A DNA stretch of 64,000 nt. It comes from Plantago major (lineage: Eukaryota > Streptophyta > Magnoliopsida > Lamiales > Plantaginaceae). Every line of letters starts with the position of its first letter. Position 1 is the first letter of the stretch. Location of the stretch: positions 1 through 64,000 of the forward strand of contig JAIFAC010000194.1 in assembly GCA_026545765.1 (NCBI GenBank), given 5' to 3'. A program made the position numbers and the translations under genes. This document shows positions 36,870 to 51,986 of this stretch, one piece after another. The notes below the pieces were generated by a model that did no database searches, had not been told where the DNA came from, and saw only the letters and a program-made list of their open reading frames with translations.

Positions 36870-38796
36870 ACATCTATCATAACTATACAAGTCTAGAACA
36901 AAATTTTAGCTAATGTGTTTAATAAGTGTGTATATTCAAAATATATATTAAAAAAAAAAAAGAAATAAAGAAAAGGACGAGTTCTTATGTAGATTGATTT
37001 GTATTAGCTCAGAAATATATTCAATCGGATACGATCAAATGCTCGAATTTTGCACAAACTGGATTTGGCTAGTATGTTGCACCAAGTTATTATTGTATAG
37101 AAATACTCGAATCAGAACTCTTCTGCTATGTTTTTCATCAGTTTATTGTGATTGATATACATGTAACCATCTTTCGAAAATATTCTATACTTTGTCTATG
37201 GTAATTCATACGGCGTTTTTGCCTTACTGTGTCAAATCAGTGTTATGTCAGATAATCAATTTTGAGAATATGTACTTAAATTGACGATTGAAATAATTAA
37301 ATGAAAAGAGAGCAAGAAATCTATAAGCAATCTAGCCGTTAAAGAACCTAGATCACGATCATGTATACATGTTATCGCTACCGACTGTCTTTTTAGTCAA
37401 GTTGCGATCGATATTTATATTAGATTGTGATCTAAGTTAGTTGGATCATAATCTAGCAGTATATAGGATTGTGATCCGACCTGTTTATGTGTCACTATGT
37501 TTTTGTAAATTTCATATTCGAGTGTAATGAGATGTATGCTTGTATGCTTCATATGTTACCTGGCTCCATGAGTTTCTTATTAAAATATGACATGTACGAC
37601 ATTGTTAGTTTATTCTGGTTGCCAAGTTTATTCTGGTTGCCATTGGCTAGTATGAATTATACCATATGAACTATGTCTTGTAATGAATTATATGTGCACA
37701 ATGTTGTGTTTGATTGACATGGTGAATAACTATTAATAAGTTATGCATTCACGTAGAACATGCACATTATTAGGATGTTAACCTCAAAACGTTTAAGAGA
37801 TTGCCAAGTTAATAAATAATTCAAGAGAATAAATATCATTATAGAACATAAAGCGCTCAGACACCCTATTAAGTAGTTTTTCACTCATGTCAAAAAGCGA
37901 GGAATGAGTCTCTAGTTTGTTAACTCATTGTATAAGTTGCCTAGAGTCACAATAGATTGGGATTCACGTGGCATCATTGAATGATACAAGTCTTGGATAT
38001 TAATCTACAACGTACTAGTACTTCATTATGGGATTACCATTATCCTTTGTTGGAGTGACGAGTCATGTATCTCTTGTATCTGCTAGCATCCAGAGTTGTA
38101 TGCATTATATGAACGGCAAGCAACCGCCCAAGAAACATTAGTTAAGTATGGAAGTCTAGTTATAGTGATTGGGACTGTGATACGTAATTGCTTAATTCTT
38201 CAGTATACCGAAACTTCCAACTTTGTTGTCAAATACCTTTTCCCCTCTTTTAATCTGAATTGTTTAAAGACTTGCTTCTTTTTTATCATCACAACCGCCA
38301 ATTCCAAAAAACGTGCAATCTATATTTGCCAACATCACTCCACCGTATGCTCTTTAACAAAGCAAGTGACAAATAATTTAATGTATGGTCTGATGTGTCA
38401 AATCAAGTTTTACTATTTATTTGAAGCCAAGAGTCAATTTTCAACACTATGAAAACCTGTAGTGAAGGGAAAGCTAACCCTGAGTGTCGTTCTCGCAGTA
38501 CTTAACTAAGTTGTGTTTTTTCTACGGAATCTAATTTATCAACAGGAAAGCGGTAAAAGGGATTTTACTTCGGCAACAATTGAGATCTTTTAAATCTTAC
38601 TAAACTATTCAACCAACAACCGAACAATGCAACAACTAAGATGAATATGAAAGAGAATTATGCATGGAGTGGGGGTTGCATTTAATACTGGCTAGCAGGA
38701 CACACACGATGATTGCTTGTTGATACGATCCTCTAAGTAACACTGAGACACGCTCAACGAGAAATTACACTCCCTTCCGGCAAGCAACCTTACGAC
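36870..38796. other. intergenic, includes the HAC promoter side
   Basis: No gene recognised. It contains a short direct duplication (tttattctggttgcc twice near 37609-37641) and otherwise AT-rich unique-looking DNA. Confidence 0.5.
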
Positions 38797-38799
38797 TAA

Positions 38800-38937
38800 G
38801 GCTCTGTTCTTTTCAACTGAAAACTCATTCGATTCGATTCGGCCCATTCAATTCGATTCGATTCGATTCAAATTGCCTTCGATTCGATTCATTAAATTCA
38901 TATTATTATTATTATTGTTGTTGTTGTTGTTGTTGTT

Positions 38938-38997
<60 letters not shown>

Positions 38998-39763
38998 TTA
39001 TCATTTATTTACACACCCGATCTTTTGTACGAGGAAAATAAGAAAATTTATCCAATTGAGTTATTTTCAACATTTTTTCTTTCTTTCTTTTTAATACGAC
39101 TTTTAGTAGATCAATGAAAAAAAGAGTATAGTTACAATTTGAACTAACAAAAAATCTACATGTTCAAAAACTCCAAAACAAGTTAAACCAAACCAAAAAT
39201 CGGACCAAACTTTATAAAATAATATTATATATCACAAATATTGAAAATGGCATTTATTCCTCTATATTATCTTCCTGCTCTATATTATCTTCCTCGGGCT
39301 CTATATTGCCGGAATAGGCGCCAAATTCTCAATGTCATCTCCTCACACTGTTCATCGCTTTTCCTTGTCGGGTTCAATAAATCATTATCCACTCCACTTG
39401 ACATTGATATCATGTTGCAAACCGGTATTTCAAGTTTACACGCATAAAATTATGCAGAGTGAAGGTAGCAACAATCACGTATATTTGATATGTGTCTTCC
39501 ATTTGAGGCATCGTATAAAGTACCTTCCACGCGGTTGGTTTTAAAGTTTGTTATACAATAATAAATAAAAATGTAAAATGACAGAAAAAAGAGTAGGAAG
39601 AATGTGAGAAAAATGACAAAAATAATATATTTTTTTAATTGTGATTATATATACCATCATATAATTGTTATTATTATTACACAATTTCTTGATTCGATTC
39701 GATTAGTTTGATTTGATTCGATTCGATTCGATTCGAAGAATTTCAGTTGAAAAGAACAGAGCC
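38800..39763. mobile_element. Tourist/PIF-Harbinger-like non-autonomous element
   Basis: Perfect 23-bp terminal inverted repeats (ggctctgttcttttcaactg plus aaa) are flanked by TAA on both sides (38797-38799 and 39764-39766), the 3-bp target duplication of PIF/Harbinger elements. Subterminal regions carry runs of gattc repeats. An internal microsatellite (ATT/TTG/ATA, 38900-38998) is present. No transposase recognised in its 964 bp. Confidence 0.85.
38900..38998. repeat. compound trinucleotide microsatellite
   Basis: (ATT)n then (TTG)n, (AAT)n and (ATT)n, able to fold back, inside the Tourist-like element. Confidence 0.95.
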
Positions 39764-39766
39764 TAA

Positions 39767-40171
39767 TAAGGCACGTTGAAAACCATGAAAGTGAAACCCA
39801 AATTAATTTATTATTGCTAATGAGGTTTGTGTTCAAGAATTCATACGGTGACATAATTCAACATGATAACATTGAATGAATTGTCAATTCTTCAATTGCT
39901 ATACTAACATCTAATGTGATTTGATGATCGATTCAACCTATGGAACGAAAACTTATTAGATTATTTTGTTGTTCGGAATATCAATCATCAATTTCTCCAA
40001 TTGAAGTGGAAGAAATTGCATTGAAAGAGTTCTAGGGTTGGAAGAAAGAAAAAGAAAAGAAGATATGACCAAACAACTTGAAAAAAATATACATGTATAA
40101 GCACCCCTGATGTTTTGGCGAACGCCAAAATGTTTCACGCATTTTTTTACTGTTTTGGTATTTGCCAAACG
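39767..40171. other. intergenic between two transposons
   Basis: Nothing coding recognised. A short palindrome ttttggcgaacgccaaaa occurs at about 40114-40131. Confidence 0.5.
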
Positions 40172-40174
40172 TAC

Positions 40175-41544
40175 CACTACCAGAATTCTGTGTTTTGGCG
40201 ACGGTAAGGGGCGACAGAAAGTTATCCGTCGTGTTATTTGGCGACGGATAGGGCGTTTTGCCCTATCCGTCGCCATTTAGCGACGGATATTTATCCGTCG
40301 ATAAATGGCGATAATTAATTTATCCATCGTTAAGTAACGACGGATAGAATTATCCGTCGTTACTTAACGACGGATAGTTATCCGTCGTTTGACTTTTTTT
40401 AAATAAAAAAAAAAGAAAAACAGAAATTCTACGACGGATATTTATCCGTCGCTAAATGGCGACGGATAATTCTATCTGTCGTTAAGTAACGACGGATAGT
40501 TATCCGTCGTTTGACTTTAAAAAAAAAAAAAAGAAAAACAGAAATTCTATCCGTTAAAAAAGAATTTAAAAAAAAAAAAAAAGGTAGCGACGGATAACCT
40601 ATCCGTCGCTACCTAGCGACGGATAGCTATCCATCGGTGATTCCCAGACATAAACGGGAACAGCTTCTTCCTTCTCCCCCATTTCTTCTCTGCTTCTTTC
40701 TTCTTCTCCCGTCTTCGAAATTTTCGTCTTCCCGGTTCTCTGACCAAACGTCCACCATTCTGGCGAATCTTTGGCTCTTTTGAAAGCTATTTCAACAAGG
40801 AACTCGGGTGTTCGTTCAATTTCATCGATCTTCGACTATTTTTTTCGCAATTTGAAGGTAATGGTCTAAACCCTACTTTTGTAAATTTGGGAGTTTTGCT
40901 AATTTCGATCAATTGTATGTTTCTAAACTCATATACTAGCTAGTATAACTCATATTAAGTAGTGGGTTAATGAATTGATTGATTTATTGTGAAATTGATT
41001 AGTTAGTATAATGTTTGTAAGTATGGTGTTTAGTTTGATGTTTGTAAGTATGAAGTATGTAAGTATATATGGTATGTATGTAAGTATGTATGTTATTTAT
41101 GGTATTTATTTTGATTTAGTTTATAAATGTTTGTAAGTATGTATTGGATTTGGTTGAGTATTTGGTAATTTATAATTTGTATAAAAAAATTGGTTCGTAT
41201 AATTCGAGGGGAATATATATAAATTGATATTTCGTAGAAAAAATTGGTAATTCGTCGCTAAAAAGCAGATTTAAAAAAAAAAAGAAAATTTTGCTATTTT
41301 GGCGACGGATAGCAGAATTTTATTTTTTTTTAAATCTGAAAAATCCGCTTCTTAGCGACGGATAATATCCGTCGCTAAAAAGTCAAAGGTTTATCCGTCG
41401 CGATTTAGCGACGAACAACCTATCCGTCGTCCTGCTTCCCATGGGACGACGACTTTTTTATCCGTCGCCAAGTCCGTCGCTAAAGACTTGGTGATGGATA
41501 GGTACTGTTTTGGCGACGGATTTAAACTGTAGTTTTTTGTAGTG
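40175..41544. mobile_element. CACTA non-autonomous transposon with palindromic modules
   Basis: The left end CACTACCAGAATTCTG and right end (inverted) CACTACAAAAAACTACAG give the CACTA..TAGTG termini, flanked by a TAC target duplication (40172-40174, 41545-41547). The ends are filled with modules of gacggat..atccgtc that pair with one another (about 40200-40630 and 41290-41520). The middle (about 40640-41150) has a pyrimidine-rich stretch resembling a gene leader (ttcttctcccgtcttcgaaa) and gtaagtatg repeats (about 41015-41140). No transposase frame was found in its 1.37 kb. Confidence 0.85.
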
Positions 41545-41547
41545 TAC

Positions 41548-42073
41548 CTTATCAGCTACCAGCTAGTTTATGAGCTAGTTTTGCTAAACAAATACTAATA
41601 CTCTGTTCACTTCGTCAGAACTGAAATTATTTGTAGAGTAAAAAATAACTAAATAACTCTGAACTGAACTGAATAAATTGAACTGAAATGAAATTAAAGA
41701 GTTTTCAGACGAAGATAACGTAACGTGCCTAACTCAAAAATCTTTTTTATTCTAAAAAAGAAAAAGAAAAAAAAAGCCCTTAATATTATTGATTTGTATT
41801 CATCTCCTGCCCTAAATAAACAATCGATTTCAAACAGAAGTCTGCTTCCAATCTAAATCGCAGGCCGCTAGTGTTTTACACCTCGCCATTCACTCATTCC
41901 GGTAGGGTTAGTTTGCTATCTTCTTTCTCCATTGTAATGCTAGCTGCAATTTATCTTGTATTTGAGGCTTGCCGGCTAAACTCATATATATCTGTTTGTG
42001 CCTTGCTCCTTTTCTTTCAGTATCAGGTAGTGAGAAGTACTATACTAGACTCGGCCACACGTGTGGAGCCGAG
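41548..42073. other. upstream region of the RRP36 remnant
   Basis: No separate gene. About 41600-41720 has tctgttcacttcgtcagaac and repeated aactgaactgaa motifs that could be an eroded MITE. The leader of the RRP36 gene is expected in about 41850-42073. Confidence 0.4.
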
Positions 42074-45000
42074 ATGAAGCCAACGGAGCACGCAATTGCA
42101 ACTTCAAGTAAAATCCGATTTGACGACAGTGACGAAGAGCTCGAGTATAGTGCATCTGAAGAAGTAAGGAAACTTCCTTTTAGCAACCAACACAGCTAGT
42201 ATTTTGATCGTGTAACGAGTTAATAACGGTTTGCTTCTTGTTGAATTTAACAGGAGAATGAGTTGGAGAAGGCACTTGCTGTTTGAGGAGCTGCTGAGAG
42301 CACGGTCGGATGGCTCTGATATGGTTAACAGGAAAAGGAATTTCGAAAAGAAAGCCGGTCGACTTAATAAGAATAGGTTTCCTTTATGACTATGTCTGAT
42401 ATGTTTTTTACATTTATGATTTGCTGATACATGAGTGTTATGTGTTAACTTTAGGCCGATGGAGATGAGTACTAAGAAACCTGTTAGCAGATTTAAGTAA
42501 GTCCTCCAGGTTCCTAAGAAGGTGGGTTTTATACCGATTCCTTTTGTGATGTAACTGGTTAAAATTCTGCTAGGTGTTTGTATTAGCATGGCTGTGCTAT
42601 AGTTACAGTCTTTCTGTGCACATGAAGTGCTCTGAGTATCATCAATGTTGTGTGTATCTATTGGTCTGAATCCAAAAGTTGTGTGTTGGTAAGCCTGTAT
42701 GACCAGGACTCCTTGCTAGCAAGTATCTCCCACAACTAATATACTATCCAGATCATGATATGAAAGTGTTACCCGGGGCTTGCCAAAAGAGCATGTATAA
42801 GTATAACTAAAATTCTGAAGTTTTTTGTGTTCAGGTGGTGCGTGACCCTTGTTTCGAATCGTTGTGCGGCGATCTTGATGTAGATAGGTAAGCTTTCATC
42901 AGTTCATGTGACGATGTTCCTGTATCTTGCTTGATTTGTTTCCAACATGTGGGGTTCAACACTTCATGCTTCACATATCTTTACCTGGTATTAGTTGATT
43001 TGCACTATTCATAGACGGTATAGCAGCAGCAGTAGTAGTAGTCTTACTCTTGGTATTTGACTAGGAACAGCAGATTCCATAAAACAAAAGAAACATCAGT
43101 GATTCAAACATTAACTTGTTGTGACATTCATCCTGTTTCGGTGTTTCCTTCATTCTTATTGCACGGATGAGTATATTTAGTCCTGCATTTAGCATGTAGT
43201 TGGATTTGAAGTGTCTTTTATATATAATTACATCACAAAAGAAATAGTTCATCTGGTTGACACTTTACTAGTAAAAAAGTAAAAAAGAAGACCACCTATC
43301 TTTGAAGACATGTCTAGGACTAGGATGTATCCATGAGACCGCAATAGCTATGGCTTATTGGTGGAGGAATATGGATTGTGAAATGCGAATGCCACTTCTT
43401 GTATTCTTTGAGATTTCATAATCATTAAATAGACAACAGTATGAATCACATCTATCATCTTAGTAAATTAGTTGATCTTTCTATCAGATCCATTATACAA
43501 CTCCAATTAGTTACTTCTCCTAGACATATCTAACTTGTATAGTTTCCCGTCTGTATGTATAACTTCTACTTGAAAGAATATGTGAATGCTCCATACATGG
43601 CTATTAACTCTCTAGTATGAGTATGATTGCTGCCAGTATGGCGTCAATCTTATAACATGCAGTATGGAAAAGGAAACATCCAAAACACTCTTGCATATAT
43701 GCAAATTTAAAGATAATTGTGTATTCATCCGTTTCTCATGCAACAACTGATTAGGTAACTTATGTGACTGCTTACTAACTACAGTGCACATGTCAGTCTA
43801 GTTCCGCAAGCATGAAGCATGTGATGTTCTTTACAAATTATAATGATGTTGAAGTCTACTGTGGCTTTAGCTTCATCCTGCCTTCATGTGGCATGATTAA
43901 TAATGATGGCCTATAGTTTCCTTGAAATTGGAGGACGACATCTACGTCTTGTTAATGTACTATTTATTGTGGTTGAATTTTTTATTTAATTATTTGGACC
44001 TGTAGGTTTAGGAAGAGATATAACTTCATTTATGAGAGTGCACTGCCTGCAGAAAAAGAGGTAATGGTCAGCATTCAAATGTGTTATTAGCCATGAGCTT
44101 TTATGTAAGACAGTAAGACACTAATGTTTGGCTTCAATTCTGGTTTTGGGATTCATAGGAACTGAAGAAACAGATGAAGAAAGCAAACAACCCTGAAGTT
44201 AAAGATGAAATTAAGGATCACATGGCTCAGATTGTAAGTTCTTCTCAAGTATAGTAGAGAAAGTATATATATGGCAGCATATAATTTGGTTCCAAGCTTT
44301 TATTTCGCAATTCAATATGTCACTGATATTCAATGTTACACTATAGGATAAAGAATTGAAGAAAGCTGTAACGAAACGTACAGAGAAGGATATTCTGGCC
44401 GAGCACATGAAGAAACAAAGGGAAGCTGCAAAGCAAGGGAAAAAGACTTAATATATTAAAAATTGTAAAATTGATCTCTCTCCGTGTCTATTACCACACC
44501 CCCCCCCCCCTATATAAATATATTTATATATATACCATATATGAAAAAAATCTCTCTCCCCCGTACCTCTCCTCGGGCTGTCCGGCATCTAAACCAACCT
44601 TTTTATCTATGAAACTGGAGATAAAAACTCGAGTGGTTTTATTTATCTTGCATGCTAGGATTTATGTGCCATCACTTCCCTCTTGTCATCTATCTCGTGT
44701 TTATGCAATGATTAGGCGAGTAAACAACCTAATGTTAAGCTGTTCAGAAGACAGATGCAGGAAAACTAAATCAAAGCAATAATACCCGAAAATGGAACTT
44801 CATACATCATGAAATGTGCTTCCCTTTTTTCCCCTGCTTGATATGTGAACTGTTTCATAAATCTGATTAACTACCTAGCTGTGAATGTGAATTATGAAGT
44901 GCACAAGTGCCTTTCTGGTGTCTTGCCATTTGCTATAAGGTGTTTGTATCTGTTCTTTCTCTTCAACATGTTACCTAAGTGCATCCTAACAAAATAAATA

Positions 45001-45308
45001 CTGGAGACCGAGGAGGTCAGTAGATAATGACACAATATTAAGCGGCCCTTGATGCTGAGTGTGATGTATTTCCTTGCAGCTGATGTGAAGAAACAAAAGC
45101 TTATTGAGAAATTCAAGGAACTCAAGGTATGGCTTGATGGTTTCTTAATTTTGTTTGTCCAGAACCAACTATGTCTAATGATCCTTTATTTAACTAATGA
45201 TTGCATCAGGAATCTGGCAAACTTGAGTCTTTTATGGAGAAAAAGAGAAAGAAGAATGCTGCAAAAGACCATCGATATGTGCCATATCGACGTCCTGCTG
45301 ATCAATGA
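42074..45308 (+). pseudogene. RRP36: RRP36 rRNA-processing factor, all exons present, three lesions
   Basis: RRP36 acts in the nucleolus in early pre-rRNA cleavages for the small ribosomal subunit. Nine exons align with it: 42074-42163, 42254-42376, 42455-42521, 42835-42887, 44006-44060, 44159-44233, 44347-about 44480, 45080-45126, 45210-45308. Splice signals are intact and family blocks are clear (RKRNFEKKAGR, KKPVSRF, RYNFIYESALPAEKE, LAEHMKKQREAAKQGKK, KQKLIEKFKELK, ESGKLESFMEKKRKKN, KDHRYVPYRRPADQ). Three lesions break it. In exon 2, after EKALA, a loss consistent with 8 nt gives an immediate TGA. In exon 3, TAA replaces a Glu codon after SRFK. In exon 7, TAA follows KQGKKT. The first stop leaves 40 residues. 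It is a genomic, not processed, pseudogene, or sequencing error at three sites, which seems unlikely. Confidence 0.88.
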
Positions 45309-46293
45309 AACTCACATCATCAACTGCCTTTTTCTCTGCTCTGGTTCCTTTCTACAGTTTAACCATGCATCCTTGGTCTGTGAGAGTTGGTCTAAAGAGG
45401 TTTATTACGTTCATGGTTGCAATGTGGAGCACAAGTTGCTAAATTTAGTTATGGAAGAGCACGAGAAGCATGTTGTACTGTCTTGCGTGATTTAGTCATA
45501 CAGTAAAGGCAGTTTAGCCGAGCTTAAGATTAGAAGATGCTGATTGCATGTGTTATTACCCTGCTCAAGTGAACATGTTGAAACTTGAAAGTACTTGCTG
45601 CTTCTGCAGCCATTCACAATATGCACATGATTTCTTCGTGGTGTAAGTTACCATGGATTATCAAAGACAATGACTTGCACAGGGCACAATCAGATACTAT
45701 TATGCCAATCTATGATACAAATGTCTTATCATCGGTGGAGTCGTGGGTTTCACAATTGGTGTTTTATGAATCAATACGACTCGCTTTTACATACCAGATG
45801 TTCTCTTTTGTTCAACGTTAGTAAAGTATGATTTAGTTAAGACATAATTTCTGAGGTTGAAACTGGTGTGTAAATTAATCGCTTTCTTATGGTAATGTAC
45901 AATAATACCCCTACCGCTATTTTTTAATCAAAAAGTGTACCATTTTAACCAAATCTTAGCACATAATAAAGAAAAACAAAATCACGCTGATGGACTGAGT
46001 ATTGACAAAAAAAACCTTTGTAAAGTAGAGAACATAGTCCGCCTTAATTAATACTATGTTTAGAAAGTTTTATCTCATTGAAATTATTTTTTAATAAACA
46101 TGTAAACGCTTAGATGGTAACGGATAAACTAGTTGATTTGATAAACTTTTCTAGAAAGCTTACAAAAAATAAGCTAGCTGGTTCGCTTTTACATACCATA
46201 TTCGGCAAATCAGTTAGCTTATCAGTTCATTGATTTACCAAACACTTTTATAAAAACATCAGGTACCAACTAGCATATCAGGTGTCAACTACC
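45309..46293. other. intergenic
   Basis: No gene recognised. About 46100-46290 has hAT/MITE-like subterminal text (aagctagctg, atcagttagcttatcagttc). The CACTA fragment is inserted directly after it. Confidence 0.4.
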
Positions 46294-46567
46294 CACTACA
46301 AGAATTCTGTGTTTTGGCGACGGTAAGGGGCGACGAAAAGTTATCCGTCGCCCCTTGGCGACGGATCGGTGTTATTTGGCGACGGATAATTCTATCCGTC
46401 GTTAAGTAACGACAGATAGAATTATCCCTCGTTACTTAACGACGGATAGTTATCCGTCGTTTGACTTTAAAGAAAAAAATAAGAAAAACAGAAATTCTAC
46501 GACGGATATTTATCCGTCGCTAAATGGCGACGGATAATTCTATTCGTCGTTAAGTAACGACGAATAG
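46294..46567. mobile_element. truncated CACTA element, same family as 40175
   Basis: It begins CACTACAAGAATTCTGTGTT and carries the same ggcgacgg and tatccgtcg modules, nearly identical to the left end at 40175. It ends without the other terminus near 46567, so it is a one-ended fragment. Confidence 0.85.
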
Positions 46568-46775
46568 GAATGACAAGTCAACTAAATCATTCTCTAAGCA
46601 CATGCTGCAGATTAATGAATGACCCCAAGCATGTCTCTGTATCGAAACTTTATTACTCCGCCTCCTGGTTTCTGTAAAATTTCATGTTTACTAAATTTGT
46701 ACCTAATTGATGATCAACTAGAGTCGTCAAAAGAAACAACAAATAGTGTGACCTGAGATAGAAAACATGGTAGTC

Positions 46776-49802
<3,027 letters not shown>

Positions 49803-51118
49803 GGAATTGATCAACAAATTATATTATCTTCAGGCTGCTTTTGCGAATTCGATTTGGGCAGAATGTGCTTGTTACTGACCAGAATTTCTCCACGTTAAAC
49901 CAATTCCATACAATTCATTTCTAGTTTCTGCAACTAATTTTAGGTGAAGTTGAGAAGAAAGAGAATGAATGAGTGGGCAAACGTTAATTCGTCTCTTGTG
50001 TGCAAAGTAACTCGAGCTCCGAACGCTTATGCAGTATCAGAGTGCGTCAAATGATTTTGACCCAAGTTCACTTCGTGTCAGTTAGCCCAGCCCATATGAT
50101 TGTGGATCTTTGAGTCCATACTGTTTTGGGTCAATGGTATATAACTCTCTCAAAATTTTAATTAAAATAGAGGCCAAGGCTGCATTTGGCTTCATTCGAT
50201 TAGTTACACTTAGATTTGATACAGTTTTCAAAACTTGATTTCATGAGTTTCACAATATTTGAGATGCAATAATATGTATATGTATATGATTTATTATGAT
50301 CGATTGCTGTGTGATTGTTATTGGAGCTATGTAGTTCCTGTATTTGGTCTGTCCTTGTCGTTTCCACCTGCTCTTCATACCTATGCTTTGTTTTTGCTAC
50401 TCCGTGGGTTGTTATGAATCTGTGTATGTCCGTTAACTGCACGTATGTGGATATATGGGTATTTAGATCGTAATTTGAGGAGTTGATGTTGGAAATCTCT
50501 GTTATCTCTTTCACTTATTTGTTTTGACAGCCAATAATATACTAATATTACATGTACTGTACTTGATTTGTTTCCCTGCTAGTTAGATGTAGTCCTCTTG
50601 TTCTGATTATTTACTTCTAAATGGTCTCATTAGACTTTAGCTGGGATTAGTATATTTATATGTGTGTTTGGTGTCTGAGGATTGTCACCTTGTTATCTAG
50701 TATTATAGCATACATGTGTTGATTAGTTGAATTTGGTACCTGTGCTAGTTTGTTGTCCATGCTAACATGATGCTACTGTGTGGGTTGGGATTGTTAGTTT
50801 TGTTAAAGAGGAAGTTTTTATGCTTTAGTTTATACTTTATGCTTCATTTTGCGTGACACCGTAAACTTATATAATTGTCATTGATAAAAATTGCTAATTT
50901 GTTATGTAATTATATGCCTAGTTGATTCTGATCGTTTATGCTCGTTTGTGGGGGTTAAAGGGTATCGTTAAGTTATTTTTGCGTAAGTGTTAAGTAGTGT
51001 TACCTTTTATCAGGATTTGCGGATTTGCTAAGTTTTCGAGGCCATCTGAGGTGAGTGTTCTCCCCAAAAGTATATGTATAGTTTGCGAAATATGTATAGT
51101 TTGCGAAACTACAAGAAG

Positions 51119-51121
<3 letters not shown>
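49803..51121. other. COQ5 promoter side and intergenic DNA
   Basis: No gene recognised; the COQ5 leader and promoter should lie in about 49803-50050. The rest is T-rich unique-looking DNA leading to the (TA)n tract. Confidence 0.5.

Positions 51122-51194
<73 letters not shown>
51122..51194. repeat. (TA)n tract at the viral insertion edge
   Basis: About 36 TA dinucleotides directly adjoin the left end of the endogenous pararetrovirus. Confidence 0.97.
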
Positions 51195-51197
<3 letters not shown>

Positions 51198-51244
51198 GCC
51201 ACTTATCAAGCCTGTTCCAGTCTTTTAGATTTAAGATCAACCAT

Positions 51245-51256
51245 GCTTTGATACCA
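51245..51256 (-). promoter_or_regulatory. viral primer-binding site (tRNA-Met)
   Basis: Minus strand TGGTATCAAAGC, 11 of 12 matching the caulimovirid TGGTATCAGAGC that primes minus-strand DNA synthesis. Confidence 0.85.
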
Positions 51257-51986
51257 TTAAGGGGGGTGTAGGCGGATTTTAGCGGTCTCCGTTAACCAAA
51301 AACGTACATAATTTTTACACAACATATTTTAAGGAAAATTGTAATTTTAATAAGATAAGAAAATACTTACAAGATATGGGCGGTTTATGAACAGCGTGAG
51401 TTTGTAACAGCGGATGCAGTAGCTTTGGATGCAGTATGAACAGCGTGAGATTTATACTTTTTTTTTTTTTTTTTATAAGACTTTAGTATGAAGTTCGGAA
51501 GGTATTTGAAGGATTTAAGTAATGATACTAAGGGAATAGGTTAAAGGTTTAAGCTGCCATGAATTGGTTTTTGAAAGTAAGTATATTGATTGCTGGGTAA
51601 TTGGTTCGTATTTACAACTGAAGGAATGGCTGGCTTTTATAGCCTTACAAATGGTAACCTTCTAAACCGGTTTTTATGACTGGCTGCTTGTCTATGCAAT
51701 AAAGTAAGAAAACAGAAAGAATCTATCTACGTGTAAAGAAAAGAATATTTCTTGACGTCCTTGCTTGCGTTTTTCTTTTTGTTGGAATCGTCCATCTGTC
51801 TTTGTTTCCAGAAGTCTCTGTTGACGTCATTGCTTACGTTTTTCTCTTTTATTAGAACCGTTCATCTGTTTTTACTTCTAGAAGTCCACAGAATTCTTGT
51901 CGATTGTGGGAATAGTGTTGGTGTCCATATCGATCGGGTTGTCTTGCATGTTTTCATCTCCGAGAATGGCCATGGTGTCTCTTCGT
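51257..51986 (-). promoter_or_regulatory. viral intergenic region with promoter
   Basis: A TATA box TATAAAAG lies at 51634-51641 (minus strand, in ggctataaaagcc), about 380 bp before the primer site, a sensible place for the pregenomic RNA promoter. A 14-bp direct repeat atgaacagcgtgag occurs at 51387 and 51436, and a T18 run near 51455. No activator sites were identified. Confidence 0.6.

Noticed and set aside
39956-40276. 106-codon minus-strand ORF
   Set aside because: It runs across the CACTA end and flanking DNA, with no family match.
40175-41544. Regular short repeats that might suggest a CRISPR-like or satellite array
   Set aside because: Spacing is irregular, the modules are mutually inverted, and CACTA termini with a 3-bp target duplication explain them.
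42074-45308. RRP36 as an intact gene with alternative splicing around the stops
   Set aside because: Three separate lesions fall within conserved coding blocks, and no alternative GT..AG choice that restores frame was seen.
51000-51271. Open frames of alternating Ile and Tyr on both strands
   Set aside because: They are translations of the (TA)n microsatellite.
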